Source of the DNA: Nitratireductor arenosus
GTDB lineage: Bacteria; Pseudomonadota; Alphaproteobacteria; Rhizobiales; Rhizobiaceae
Reading direction: 5' to 3'
DNA length: 64,000 bases
Assembly: GCF_009742725.1 (NCBI RefSeq)
Contig: NZ_WPHG01000003.1
Coordinates: forward strand, 620,001 to 684,000
Part shown: one piece after another, positions 35,358 to 43,517 of the stretch
Layout of the letters: every line of letters starts with the position of its first letter
How positions within the stretch are numbered: position 1 is the stretch's first letter
Program-made: the position numbers and the translations under genes
Notes under the pieces: generated by a model
Seen by the model: only the letters and a program-made list of their open reading frames with translations
The model's database searches: none
Told to the model about the DNA's origin: nothing

Positions 35358-36491
35358 CTATTCCATATATTTCCAGGCGCCGTTCTCGACCGTCACCAGC
35401 ACGCGGCTACGCTCGTCATGGCCGTAATGGTCGTTGGCTGAGGTGTTGAAAACGCCGTGGACGCCGACGACCTCCTTCATGTTTTCCAGCGCGTCGCGCA
35501 GCGCCACCCGGAAGTCCTCGCTGCCCGGAGCGCCCTTTTCCATGGCGACCGGCATCGTCGCCAGGATGATTTGCCCGGCGTCGTACATATGGCCGCCGAA
35601 GGACGACAGCGAGCCTTCGCCATGCGCGGCCTCGTAAGCTTTGGTGTATTCGACGCCGAGCGCTTTGGAGGGATGGGAATCGGGCAATTGCGCGGCGACC
35701 ACGACCGGGCCGACCGGCAGGATGCTGCCTTCGGCCGACGTGCCGGCGACGCGGATGAAGTCGAGGCTGGCCGACCCGTGGGTATGGTAGATCTGGCCCT
35801 GGTAGCCGCGCTCGGCCAGCGCCAGGTTGGGCAGCGCCGCCGGCGTGCCCGAGGCCACCACCAGCACTGCGTCCGGCCGCGCCGCCACCAGCTTCAGTAC
35901 CTGGCCGGTCACGCTTGTGTCGTTGCGCGCGAAGCGTTCGATCGGCTCCATCGCGATGCCGGTGCCTTCGAGCGCCTTGTTCATGACGTTGAGCCACAAT
36001 TCGCCGTAGCCGTCGGCATAGCCGATGAAGCCGAGCGTCTTGACCCCGTTCGCAGTCATGTGCTCCACGAGCGCGCCCGCCATCTGGCTCACCGGCTGCG
36101 GGGTGCGGAACGCCCAGGCCTCGGATTCGTCAGGCAGGCCGACCGGCGCAAGCGTGAGCACCGGTGTTTTGGTCTCGGCGGCAACGCCTGCGACCGCGAT
36201 CGTGGTCGGCGTCGTCGACGAGCCGATCAGAAGGTCGGCCTTCTGCTCCTCGATGCATTTGCGCACGTTCTTGACCGCAGCGGTCGGGTCGGTCGCGTCG
36301 TCGAAGGAGGTATAGTTGATCGCCTGTCCGGCTACCTCCTTGGGCAGCAGCGGGATGGTGTTGTTTTCCGGGACGCCGAGCGAGGCCGCCGGGCCGGTGG
36401 CCGAAACGGTGATGCAGACCGAGATGTCGGCAAGGGCCGGCGTCGCGGCGAAAAGGCCGCAAAGCCCGGCAAGCGCGAATTTCACTTTCAT
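35358..36491 (-). CDS. ABC transporter substrate-binding protein, Liv type
   Basis: A 377-residue secreted protein with signal peptide (Lys-Val-Lys start, cut after Ala-Leu-Ala). The mature start Asp-Ile-Ser-Val-Cys-Ile-Thr-Val-Ser-Ala-Thr-Gly-Pro-Ala-Ala-Ser and the Leu-Ile-Gly-Ser-Ser-Thr-Thr-Pro-Thr strand fit the periplasmic type 6 (LivJ-like) family, many members of which bind aromatic acids. It is the first gene of the ligase/LivH/LivMG/LivF operon. The divergent TetR gene and paired operators lie upstream. A hydroxycinnamate or similar acid is the likely ligand by context. Confidence 0.88.
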   Translation of the reverse strand: MKVKFALAGLCGLFAATPALADISVCITVSATGPAASLGVPENNTIPLLPKEVAGQAINYTSFDDATDPTAAVKNVRKCIEEQKADLLIGSSTTPTTIAVAGVAAETKTPVLTLAPVGLPDESEAWAFRTPQPVSQMAGALVEHMTANGVKTLGFIGYADGYGELWLNVMNKALEGTGIAMEPIERFARNDTSVTGQVLKLVAARPDAVLVVASGTPAALPNLALAERGYQGQIYHTHGSASLDFIRVAGTSAEGSILPVGPVVVAAQLPDSHPSKALGVEYTKAYEAAHGEGSLSSFGGHMYDAGQIILATMPVAMEKGAPGSEDFRVALRDALENMKEVVGVHGVFNTSANDHYGHDERSRVLVTVENGAWKYME

Positions 36492-36792
36492 CGAAGACCT
36501 CCCTGTTGAATGGAGCGCACCCCGCCTGAATGCGGGGCGCCGCCCTATGGTCTAGGCCGGCGTCGAGGCCGGATCCGGCGTGGCATCCGTGGCATGAAGT
36601 CCAACCCGATGCACGCTGCAATGCACAAATCCGAACGTTGGAAATGTTGCATTGCGAAATATTCCTATACGGTAGCGTATGTCATTTTGTCTTTATTTTC
36701 CAAACGTTGCCGCAAAGCTGAAAACATGTCAATACGGTTGCGTATGGTCTTTGCGATCATCATCGAAAACGCCAATCGCCGCCGGTGCCTTT
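36492..36792. promoter_or_regulatory. divergent control region with paired TetR operators
   Basis: The 301-base gap between the import operon and tetR holds two copies of a 14-base palindrome: ATACGGTAGCGTAT (36667-36680) and ATACGGTTGCGTAT (36732-36745). Each is ATACG-N4-CGTAT; centres are 65 bases apart, about six helical turns. A surrounding AT-rich patch (36640-36730) should hold promoters. They are the evident targets of the TetR protein encoded at 36793 and no gene is visible here. Confidence 0.8.
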
Positions 36793-37407
36793 ATGTCGAT
36801 TACGTCCGACCGAAACGAGCCCAGCCTTCGAAGCTCTGCCTCGAGCGGCAGCCGGCTGACGGAGCGCGAATGGATCGACGCGGCTTTCCGGCACATCGCC
36901 AAGGCGAATTTCGACGACATCCGGGTCGAGGAACTGGCCCGCGAGATCGGCGTCACTAAGGGCAGTTTCTACTGGCATTTCCGCAACCGTCAGCATCTGG
37001 TCGAACGGGTACTGGAGCACTGGATGGACCGTGCCACCATTCAGGTGACGCGCTGGGCCCGCTCGGAGGAGGGCACAGGCAAGGAACGGCTGGCGCGACT
37101 GTTGTCGCTGCCGGCCAACACGCCGCCCGACAAGCACGGCGCCGATATCGAGCTGGCGGTACGCTCTTGGGCGCGGCGCGAGAAACTCGCGGCCGCGACA
37201 GTGAGGAAGGTCGACGAGATGCGCGCCGAGTTTTTCCTTGAGTTGATGGGCGAACTCGGGTTTTCCGGCGGCGAGGCACGCCACCGCGCCGCCATCGCCC
37301 AATCCTTCATGCTGGGAGAAGCATTGCTGAAGACGCATCCGGACCGGCAGGAACGCCTCGCCGCCGTCGAAATGTGCGTCGAGTTCCTCGGCGGCTCGGC
37401 CCGGTAG
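36793..37407 (+). CDS. TetR-family regulator of the aromatic-acid importer
   Basis: A 204-residue regulator. The HTH region reads Asp-Asp-Ile-Arg-Val-Glu-Glu-Leu-Ala-Arg-Glu-Ile-Gly-Val-Thr-Lys-Gly-Ser-Phe-Tyr, followed by Trp-His-Phe-Arg-Asn-Arg, a classic TetR helix 2-3. ATG 36793 is chosen because the longer frame from 36679 would run through both operators. The C-terminal ligand domain is not assignable. It should sense the imported acid or its CoA ester and control the divergent operon through the two palindromes. Confidence 0.87.
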   Translation: MSITSDRNEPSLRSSASSGSRLTEREWIDAAFRHIAKANFDDIRVEELAREIGVTKGSFYWHFRNRQHLVERVLEHWMDRATIQVTRWARSEEGTGKERLARLLSLPANTPPDKHGADIELAVRSWARREKLAAATVRKVDEMRAEFFLELMGELGFSGGEARHRAAIAQSFMLGEALLKTHPDRQERLAAVEMCVEFLGGSAR

Positions 37408-37730
37408 CCTGGTCGCACCGACGCGTCGCGGGAGGTCGAACCCGGCGTGGCGTTGCCGTATCGGCAGCGCGTATTGCGAAACCGGCACTTCTGGAACGAA
37501 CGGCGAAAACCGGAGATCGCGGGCAAGCTTGCCGACGCGCGCGATGCGATCACCGCGCAGCCGCTGATCCCGGCTGTCAAATATCTGGTTGTCGTCCTGT
37601 AGACGATCCCGCCTTCGAACGCCCGTTGTCGCCATATCTGCCGTTGACGCGAGGGCAGAAATCCGCGCTAAAGGGCGCGCATTTGACGGCGGGCCGAGCT
37701 GGCTCGGAAAAAACAGGACAAGGACAGACC
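37408..37730. other. intergenic region before the aldehyde dehydrogenase
   Basis: A 323-base gap between tetR and the dehydrogenase. The reading frame of tetR stays open after its stop (to TAG 37600-37602) and gives a protein-like stretch ending Pro-Leu-Ile-Pro-Ala-Val-Lys-Tyr-Leu, which could be a decayed gene end, but I cannot name a family. No clear hairpin or operator is seen. A short AAGGAC lies eight bases before the dehydrogenase start. Confidence 0.3.
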
Positions 37731-39167
37731 ATGGCGGAATTGCATCGCAACCTCATCGACGGCGTTTGGGTCGAGGGCGAAGGGGTGGCCAACGTCAATC
37801 CCTCCGACACGAATGATGTCGTTGGCCATTACGCGCGCGCCACGGCCGACGATGCCGCCGGCGCCATCCGGGCCGCCCGGGCGGCGCTGCCGGTCTGGTC
37901 GCGTTCGGGCCTGATGGAGCGTCACGCGATCCTGAGAAAGACGGCCGACGAGATTTTCGCCCGCAAGGACGAGCTCGGCCGGCTGCTGGCCCGCGAGGAA
38001 GGCAAGACGCTGCCCGAGGGCATCGGCGAGACGGTACGCGCCGGCCAGGTTTTCGAATTCTTCGCCGGCGAAGCGCTCAGGCTTGCCGGCGAGACCGTGC
38101 CGTCGGTCAGGCCCGGCGTCGGGGTGGAGATCACCCGTGAGGCGGTCGGCGTCGTCGGTATCATCACGCCGTGGAACTTTCCGATCGCCATTCCGGCATG
38201 GAAGATCGCGCCGGCGCTCTGCTACGGCAACGCGATCGTTTTCAAGCCGGCCGAACTGGTGCCCGGTTGCGCCTGGGCGATCGTCGACATTCTCCACCGC
38301 GCTGGCCTGCCCAAGGGCGTGCTCAACCTCGTCATGGGCAAGGGCTCGGTCGTCGGCCAGGCCATGCTCGACAGCCGTGACGTCGACGCCATCACCTTCA
38401 CCGGTTCGGTGGCGACCGGCAAGCGGGTCGCGGCGGCCTGCGCGGAACATATGCGCAAGGTGCAGCTCGAAATGGGTGGCAAAAACCCGCTGGTCGTGCT
38501 CGACGACGCCGATCTGGCCACCGCGGTCGACTGCGCCGTCAACGGCGCCTTCTTTTCCACCGGTCAGCGCTGCACCGCCTCCTCGCGGCTCGTGGTGACG
38601 GAAGGCATTCACGACCGCTTCGTCGAGGCCGCGACGGAAAAGCTGCGCGCGCTGGTAGTCGACAACGCGCTCAAGGACGGTTCGCAGATCGGTCCGGTGG
38701 TCGACGAGAACCAGCTGGCGCAGGATGAAAAATACATCGCCATCGGTCGCGACGAGGGCGCGAAGCTCGCCTTCGGCGGCGAACGTCTCAACCGCGAGAC
38801 GCCGGGCTTTTATCTGCAGCCGGCGCTGTTCACCGAGGCCAGCAACGCAATGCGCATCTCGCGTGAGGAGATTTTCGGACCGGTGGCGTCGGTCATCCGG
38901 GTGAAGGATTACGAGGAAGCGTTGGCCGTCGCCAACGATACGCCCTTCGGGCTTTCCTCGGGTATCTGCACCACCAGCCTGAAACATGCCACCCACTTCA
39001 AGCGCAATGCCGAGGCCGGCATGGTGATGGTCAATCTGCCGACGGCCGGTGTCGACTTCCACGTGCCTTTCGGCGGGCGCAAGGGCTCCAGCTACGGGCC
39101 GCGCGAGCAGGGCCGCTACGCCGCCGAATTCTACACGACCGTCAAGACCGCCTACACGCTCGCCTGA
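37731..39167 (+). CDS. NAD(P)-dependent aldehyde dehydrogenase
   Basis: A 478-residue ALDH-fold enzyme. Thr-Pro-Trp-Asn-Phe-Pro-Ile-Ala starts the cofactor domain, Phe-Thr-Gly-Ser-Val-Ala-Thr-Gly is the nucleotide turn, Leu-Glu-Met-Gly-Gly-Lys-Asn-Pro holds the general-base Glu, and Phe-Phe-Ser-Thr-Gly-Gln-Arg-Cys-Thr-Ala has the catalytic Cys. The ending around Pro-Thr-Ala-Gly-Val-Asp-Phe-His-Val-Pro-Phe-Gly-Gly-Arg-Lys-Gly resembles alpha-ketoglutaric semialdehyde dehydrogenases. Context next to a feruloyl-CoA synthase-like gene would instead suggest oxidising vanillin or another aromatic aldehyde. ATG 37731 is chosen over earlier in-frame starts that overlap tetR. Confidence 0.85.
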   Translation: MAELHRNLIDGVWVEGEGVANVNPSDTNDVVGHYARATADDAAGAIRAARAALPVWSRSGLMERHAILRKTADEIFARKDELGRLLAREEGKTLPEGIGETVRAGQVFEFFAGEALRLAGETVPSVRPGVGVEITREAVGVVGIITPWNFPIAIPAWKIAPALCYGNAIVFKPAELVPGCAWAIVDILHRAGLPKGVLNLVMGKGSVVGQAMLDSRDVDAITFTGSVATGKRVAAACAEHMRKVQLEMGGKNPLVVLDDADLATAVDCAVNGAFFSTGQRCTASSRLVVTEGIHDRFVEAATEKLRALVVDNALKDGSQIGPVVDENQLAQDEKYIAIGRDEGAKLAFGGERLNRETPGFYLQPALFTEASNAMRISREEIFGPVASVIRVKDYEEALAVANDTPFGLSSGICTTSLKHATHFKRNAEAGMVMVNLPTAGVDFHVPFGGRKGSSYGPREQGRYAAEFYTTVKTAYTLA

Positions 39168-39415
39168 GCACGGCGTATCGCCGCCCGCGCCGCCGCCTGT
39201 GGGCGCGGCGCGTGTGGGGCGCGGCACAAAAAACACGCCGGCCTCGCCCAGGCTACTGGTGACCATGGCGTCTCGGCGCCCGCCCGCCCGAATGAACCGA
39301 AACCTGCCGGATGGGCGCTAACGGTCGCTCGCGACGTTTTATCAAAGCCGGCGTAGGGGTTGAGTTCGCGCCGGGCGATAGATATGTCAGGCCAAACCTT
39401 TCAGGCTAGCGACAT

Positions 39416-40369
39416 ATGGCGCCACGTATTGCAGTTCTTGGATGCGGTTACTGGGGGAGCAACCACATCCGGACTCTCAAGAAGCTCGGCGTCCTTCATG
39501 CCGTCTCGGACGCCAACGGCGCGCGTGCCGAAGGGTTCGCGACCGAGCAGGAATGCCTGGCCATCGCGCCGGACGCACTCCACCGGCGCAATGATATCGA
39601 CGCAGTGGTTCTGGCGCTGCCGCCGCAATACCACGCCGAGTTCGCCGAACGGCTGGTGGAGGCGGGCAAGGACGTGCTTGTTGAAAAGCCGATCGCGCTG
39701 ACCGTCGCCGATGCCGAGCGCACGGTCGCCGCGGCGCGGGCGCATGACCGCGTCTTCATGGTCGGCCATGTGCTGCGTTTCCATCCCGCCTTCGAAACCC
39801 TCAAGGCGCTGATCGACAATGGCGAACTGGGCGAGGTTAGATATATCCACTCGCACCGGCTCGGCCTGGGAAAGTTCCACACCGAAAACGACGCGCTGTG
39901 GGATCTCGCTCCGCATGATTTGTCGATGATCTTGGCCATCACCGGTACCGCGCCGCTGGAAGTGCGCGGGGAAGGTGCGGCGATCCTCGACAATCTGAGC
40001 GATTTCGCTCATTTGCATATGCTTTTTCCCGGCGGCGTGCGCGGTCATTTGTTCACGTCGCGGCTCAATCCCTATCGGGAAAGGCGGCTGACGGTTGTCG
40101 GCACCAAGGCGATGGCGGTGTTCGACGATGTCGAACCCTGGGAACGTAAGCTCGCCGTCTATCGCCACGCGGTCTGGCAGGATTCCGGCCAATGGGCGTT
40201 CACGGCCAACGAGCCGGCATATGTCGAGGTACAGCAGGGCATGCCGCTCACCCGCGAGCTGGAACATTTCCTCGATTGTCTCGAAACGCGCTCCGAGCCG
40301 CGCACCACTGGCGAGGAAGCGGTCACGGTTTTGAAAATCCTGACCGCCGGAACCGTCATTCACGACTGA
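39416..40369 (+). CDS. Gfo/Idh/MocA-family oxidoreductase
   Basis: A 317-residue NAD(P)-dependent dehydrogenase. Gly-Cys-Gly-Tyr-Trp-Gly-Ser-Asn-His is the dinucleotide loop (residues 9-17), Leu-Val-Glu-Lys-Pro-Ile-Ala-Leu carries the family Lys of the EKP motif, and Ala-Pro-His-Asp-Leu-Ser has the catalytic His-Asp. The Gly-Tyr-Trp-Gly start is like WbpB/WlbA enzymes that oxidise UDP-sugar acids, but no sugar-biosynthesis genes are nearby. Ribosome site is weak. It converges on mnmA. Substrate unknown. Confidence 0.85.
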   Translation: MAPRIAVLGCGYWGSNHIRTLKKLGVLHAVSDANGARAEGFATEQECLAIAPDALHRRNDIDAVVLALPPQYHAEFAERLVEAGKDVLVEKPIALTVADAERTVAAARAHDRVFMVGHVLRFHPAFETLKALIDNGELGEVRYIHSHRLGLGKFHTENDALWDLAPHDLSMILAITGTAPLEVRGEGAAILDNLSDFAHLHMLFPGGVRGHLFTSRLNPYRERRLTVVGTKAMAVFDDVEPWERKLAVYRHAVWQDSGQWAFTANEPAYVEVQQGMPLTRELEHFLDCLETRSEPRTTGEEAVTVLKILTAGTVIHD

Positions 40370-40402
40370 TCACGACAGGGCGGGCGTCGCCTGCCCGCCG
40401 CT

Positions 40403-41584
40403 TCAGCCCAGTGCCTGCACGGTGCGCAAGCGCGCCAGGGCGGCTTCGGCGTCGTCTGCGCGGCGCGAACGCTCGATGAAACCGCCGCCGAACACCCGCG
40501 CCTCGTCGCCGGGGTCGGAATAGAGCACGCAGGCTTGGCCCGGTGCCACGCCGGTTTCGCCGTCGAGAAGCTCCACGCTCGCCGCGCCGTCGCGCCAGCG
40601 CAGGATGGCCGGTCCCGGCGGCCGCGTCGAGCGCACCCGGGCAAACACCTCCATCCCCTCGACCGGCAGGGACTGGGGCGTGCCGTCGCCTAGCCAGTTG
40701 AAATCGCGTAGCGTCACCTGGCGGGTTTCGAGCGCCTCGCGCGGCCCGACAATGACACGAGCGGCCTTCGCGTCCAGTTCGACGACGTAAAGCGGCTCGG
40801 CGGCCGCGATGCCGATGCCGCGGCGTTGTCCGATCGTGTAGTTGACGATGCCGTGGTGGCGGCCAAGCGTGCGTCCGTCGATATGGACGATGTCGCCGGG
40901 CGTGGCCGCTTCCGGCTTCAGCCGGGTGATGATGTCGGCATAACGCCCCTGCGGCACGAAGCAGATGTCCTGGCTGTCCTGCTTGCCCGACACGCTGAGC
41001 CCCATCTCGTCGGCCATCGCGCGCACCGCGTTCTTGGCCATCCCGCCGAGCGGAAATCGCAGATAGTCGATCTGCTCCTGCGTCGTGGCGAACAAAAAAT
41101 AGCTCTGATCGCGGTCGGCGTCGGCTGGCCGGTACAGCGCCCTGTGTACGCCTAGGGCGCGCGAGCGGATGTAATGTCCCGTGGCGAGCGCGTCCGCGCC
41201 GAGCTCGCGCGCGGTCGCCAGAAGGTCGGCGAACTTGACCGTCTGGTTGCAGGCCACGCAGGGGATCGGCGTTTCGCCGGACAGGTAGCTGTCCGCGAAG
41301 GGTGCGATCACGGCCTCGCGAAAACGCTTCTCGTAGTTGAGCACATAGTGCGGGATGTCGAGCGTCGCCGCAACGCGGCGCGCATCCTCGATATCGCGCC
41401 CGGCGCAGCACGAGCCGGCCCGGTGCGCGGCCTCGCCATGATCGTAGAGTTGCAGAGTGATGCCGATCACGTCGTAGTCTTCGCGCTTCAAGAGCCCGGC
41501 GACGACGGAGGAATCGACGCCGCCCGACATCGCCACGACGACGCGTGTGTCCTGCGGGCGGCCCGGAAGGTCGAGGCTGTTCAT
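40403..41584 (-). CDS. mnmA: tRNA-specific 2-thiouridylase
   Basis: A 393-residue enzyme that thiolates U34 of tRNA Lys, Glu and Gln wobble positions. The PP-loop Met-Ser-Gly-Gly-Val-Asp-Ser-Ser-Val is at 19-27, the catalytic Cys pair lies in Pro-Cys-Val-Ala-Cys-Asn and Asp-Ile-Cys-Phe-Val, and Tyr-Thr-Ile-Gly-Gln-Arg-Arg-Gly starts the central domain. Size is normal for the family. ATG 41584 precedes the PP-loop by the usual distance. It is divergent from sciP. In many Hyphomicrobiales mnmA sits next to sciP. Confidence 0.95.
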   Translation of the reverse strand: MNSLDLPGRPQDTRVVVAMSGGVDSSVVAGLLKREDYDVIGITLQLYDHGEAAHRAGSCCAGRDIEDARRVAATLDIPHYVLNYEKRFREAVIAPFADSYLSGETPIPCVACNQTVKFADLLATARELGADALATGHYIRSRALGVHRALYRPADADRDQSYFLFATTQEQIDYLRFPLGGMAKNAVRAMADEMGLSVSGKQDSQDICFVPQGRYADIITRLKPEAATPGDIVHIDGRTLGRHHGIVNYTIGQRRGIGIAAAEPLYVVELDAKAARVIVGPREALETRQVTLRDFNWLGDGTPQSLPVEGMEVFARVRSTRPPGPAILRWRDGAASVELLDGETGVAPGQACVLYSDPGDEARVFGGGFIERSRRADDAEAALARLRTVQALG

Positions 41585-41768
41585 GATCGGTATGGCTCGT
41601 CGTTCGAAGTCTCGGCGGTAATGCCAACACACATAAGATAGGTCAAGCGGACGGCCACCGCCAGTTGGCGGCAGGTTCGGTCGGACAATCTCGATCGCGT
41701 CCGCCGGAGGGGTCGCGATCGCTCAAGTTTTATCCAGTCTCGTTTCGCAACAAGACGGTGTGGAACGT

Positions 41769-41783
41769 TTAGCGCTTTTTTAA
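41769..41783. promoter_or_regulatory. candidate CtrA-binding site upstream of sciP
   Basis: TTAG-N7-TTAA differs from the CtrA consensus TTAA-N7-TTAA by one base. It is 58 bases before the sciP start, in the mnmA/sciP divergent gap (41585-41840). In Caulobacter sciP is transcribed under CtrA control, so this fits. Confidence 0.55.
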
Positions 41784-41840
41784 AGCTGTGGGATTAGTCT
41801 GGAAAAGATTGGTGTTTGAGTGAGTAGTTCAGAGAGTGCA

Positions 41841-42116
41841 ATGACCGATCTGGTTAGACCTCGCGTTAAGTACGTTATTGGGCCAGACGGCAGCCCGCTC
41901 ACTATTGCCGACCTGCCGCCTTCGAACACAAGGCGCTGGGTGATCCGCCGCAAGGCGGAGGTGGTGGCGGCGGTTCGCGGTGGCTTGCTCAGCCTCGACG
42001 AGGCCTGTCAGCGCTATACGCTGACCGTCGAGGAATTCCTATCCTGGCAAGCCTCGATCGACGAATACGGCCTGGCCGGCTTGCGCACCACTCGCATCCA
42101 GCAATATCGCCATTAG
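41841..42116 (+). CDS. sciP: CtrA inhibitor protein SciP (DUF1153)
   Basis: A 91-residue helix-turn-helix protein. The long conserved start Arg-Val-Lys-Tyr-Val-Ile-Gly-Pro-Asp-Gly-Ser-Pro-Leu-Thr-Ile and the Trp-Val-Ile-Arg-Arg-Lys-Ala-Glu-Val-Val block leave no doubt of the family. SciP binds CtrA and blocks its transcription of CtrA-dependent genes late in the cell cycle. ATG 41841 is used; an in-frame GTG at 41820 is a possible alternative. It is followed by a convergent PqiA-like gene. Confidence 0.95.
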   Translation: MTDLVRPRVKYVIGPDGSPLTIADLPPSNTRRWVIRRKAEVVAAVRGGLLSLDEACQRYTLTVEEFLSWQASIDEYGLAGLRTTRIQQYRH

Positions 42117-42121
42117 ATCGG

Positions 42122-42565
42122 TTACGGCCGGCGGCGCACAAGCGCCGCTGCCGTCGCAGTCAATATTGCCGAGACAGCGAAAAACCATAGGCCGGGCTGC
42201 GCGGCGGCCGCGGCCAGGCCGCTGGTCTTGGCGGCGAAAATCACCAGGGCGACGAGCACCACATCCAGCATCGACCAATTGGACAGGGCCGACAGCCAGC
42301 GCGGCAGTGCCCGGTGCGCACCGTCGCCGGCATAGGCCGCGACATGCAGCAGCCCGAGTTTCAATGTCGGAAACGCGATCGAAAACAGTCCGACGAGCAG
42401 CGCCAGCAAGCGGTCGCCGGTGATCCACAGGCCGACAACCAAGCCGACGAGAGACGGTTCCTCGGTGAACACCAGCAGCCGTTCGACGCGCAGCAATGGC
42501 AGGGCGATCCCGAACGCAAAACTCGAGGTTGCGACAAACAGCAGGGCGGGCAGGAGATAATGCAT
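42122..42565 (-). CDS. PqiA-like membrane protein (paraquat-inducible protein A domain)
   Basis: A 147-residue protein with four hydrophobic helices. Ile-Ala-Phe-Pro-Thr-Leu-Lys-Leu-Gly-Leu, Ser-Asn-Trp-Ser-Met-Leu-Asp-Val-Val and the first-helix Leu-Pro-Leu-Leu-Arg-Val-Glu fit one PqiA repeat; full PqiA has two. PqiA proteins work with MCE proteins in envelope lipid transport, but no PqiB is here. ATG 42565 is chosen since the longer frame overlaps fliJ and lacks protein character. It lies between sciP and fliJ; a fliI gene is not found next to fliJ in this window. Confidence 0.75.
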   Translation of the reverse strand: MHYLLPALLFVATSSFAFGIALPLLRVERLLVFTEEPSLVGLVVGLWITGDRLLALLVGLFSIAFPTLKLGLLHVAAYAGDGAHRALPRWLSALSNWSMLDVVLVALVIFAAKTSGLAAAAAQPGLWFFAVSAILTATAAALVRRRP

Positions 42566-42707
42566 CCCGGCCCTATAATGCAGCGATGTTCGCAAGGGGA
42601 GTCGCGTCCTGCGCCGAGACTGGACGCAATCCGACTTTTTCGCGCGATCGGGGAAAAATGTCCGCCCACCGGGCGGATAGAAAAGCGTGGCGGTTTTGGT
42701 GTAGGGA

Positions 42708-43085
42708 TCAGCCGACGATGGCGCGGCGGAGTTCGCTCTCGGCCTCGCGCACGCGCGCGTCGCGGGTCTCGAGTTGTTCGGCCTTGGCGAGTTCGGCTTC
42801 CGCTTCCGCCAACACCGCCTCGGCATTGGCCTTTTGCTCGATCAGGTCGAGCCGCGAATTGTTGAGATTGTCCCGACGCTGGCGTGCCGCCTTGGCGAAG
42901 GTCGGATAGGCGAAATGTGACGTGTCGGTGATGCCGGACTTTTTTTCCTCATGCAGGATCTGGGCGTCCAGTTCGGCTGCCATGCGGTCGAAATCGGCGA
43001 TCATCGCATCGAGCTGAGCCAATTGCCGGCGGGCCTCACTGACCTTGAATTGCTTCAGCCGGACCAGGTTTCCACGTGACTTCAT
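42708..43085 (-). CDS. fliJ: flagellar export chaperone FliJ
   Basis: A 125-residue, almost wholly helical and charged protein, with heptad-like patterns along its length (Gln-Leu-Ala-Gln-Leu-Asp-Ala-Met-Ile, Glu-Gln-Lys-Ala-Asn-Ala-Glu-Ala-Val-Leu). A Lys-Ser-Arg-Gly-Asn-Leu-Val-Arg-Leu-Lys-Gln-Phe start and the coiled coil match alphaproteobacterial FliJ, the stalk protein of the flagellar ATPase. ATG 43085 is used rather than the ATG three codons upstream at 43094. It is divergent from ctrA, as in many Hyphomicrobiales; it implies the cell is flagellated. Small coiled coils are hard to assign by sequence alone, so context carries weight. Confidence 0.8.
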   Translation of the reverse strand: MKSRGNLVRLKQFKVSEARRQLAQLDAMIADFDRMAAELDAQILHEEKKSGITDTSHFAYPTFAKAARQRRDNLNNSRLDLIEQKANAEAVLAEAEAELAKAEQLETRDARVREAESELRRAIVG

Positions 43086-43517
43086 TACCCACACTCCACA
43101 ATACGCTACTCACGATCGCGCACACCGAACTCGCAGCGCGATCCCCCGGTCGCGGTTACCGTTACAGATATCCTCAACTTTCTCTGTCGCGGTAACCATT
43201 CGTTTACGGGCACCGTTAATCATAGTGGTGAGGGCTTAAGGCCCGGTAAAGAAACCCGGTCCGCCGGAGACGAAACCGGCAAGCTGAGTCCCGCGAATCG
43301 GTTGTGCCGGTTTCCTAAACCAGGACATTAACGAGTGTGTTTGAAGATTCATGTGTGGATTCAAGAAGGTGACAAAACGTGCTCGACGTTTGGCCTGCGC
43401 TTGCCAGACTGAATCAGATTTTGTTAACCATTTGCTGGCAGCCTCCGATTCACGTAATGGCTGCTCCCGGGACGGTCGAGCCGCGACGGCGGTCGGGCGG
43501 CAGAGAAGGGGAATGAA
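43086..43517. promoter_or_regulatory. ctrA/fliJ divergent promoter region with GANTC cluster and CtrA half-sites
   Basis: A 432-base gap. Six GANTC (CcrM methylation) sites fall in 166 bases: 43286-43290, 43295-43299, 43346-43350, 43358-43362, 43411-43415 and 43447-43451. A TTAACCAT CtrA half-site lies at 43424-43431, a GTAACCAT at 43192-43199, and TTAAC at 43328-43332. This is the layout expected of a methylation-sensitive, autoregulated ctrA promoter. GAAGGGG precedes the ctrA start. No gene is seen. Confidence 0.8.

Noticed and set aside
37411-37602. Open stretch after the tetR stop as a decayed gene
   Set aside because: It looks protein-like at the end, but 64 codons without a stop are not rare in GC-rich DNA and I cannot name a family; left as intergenic.
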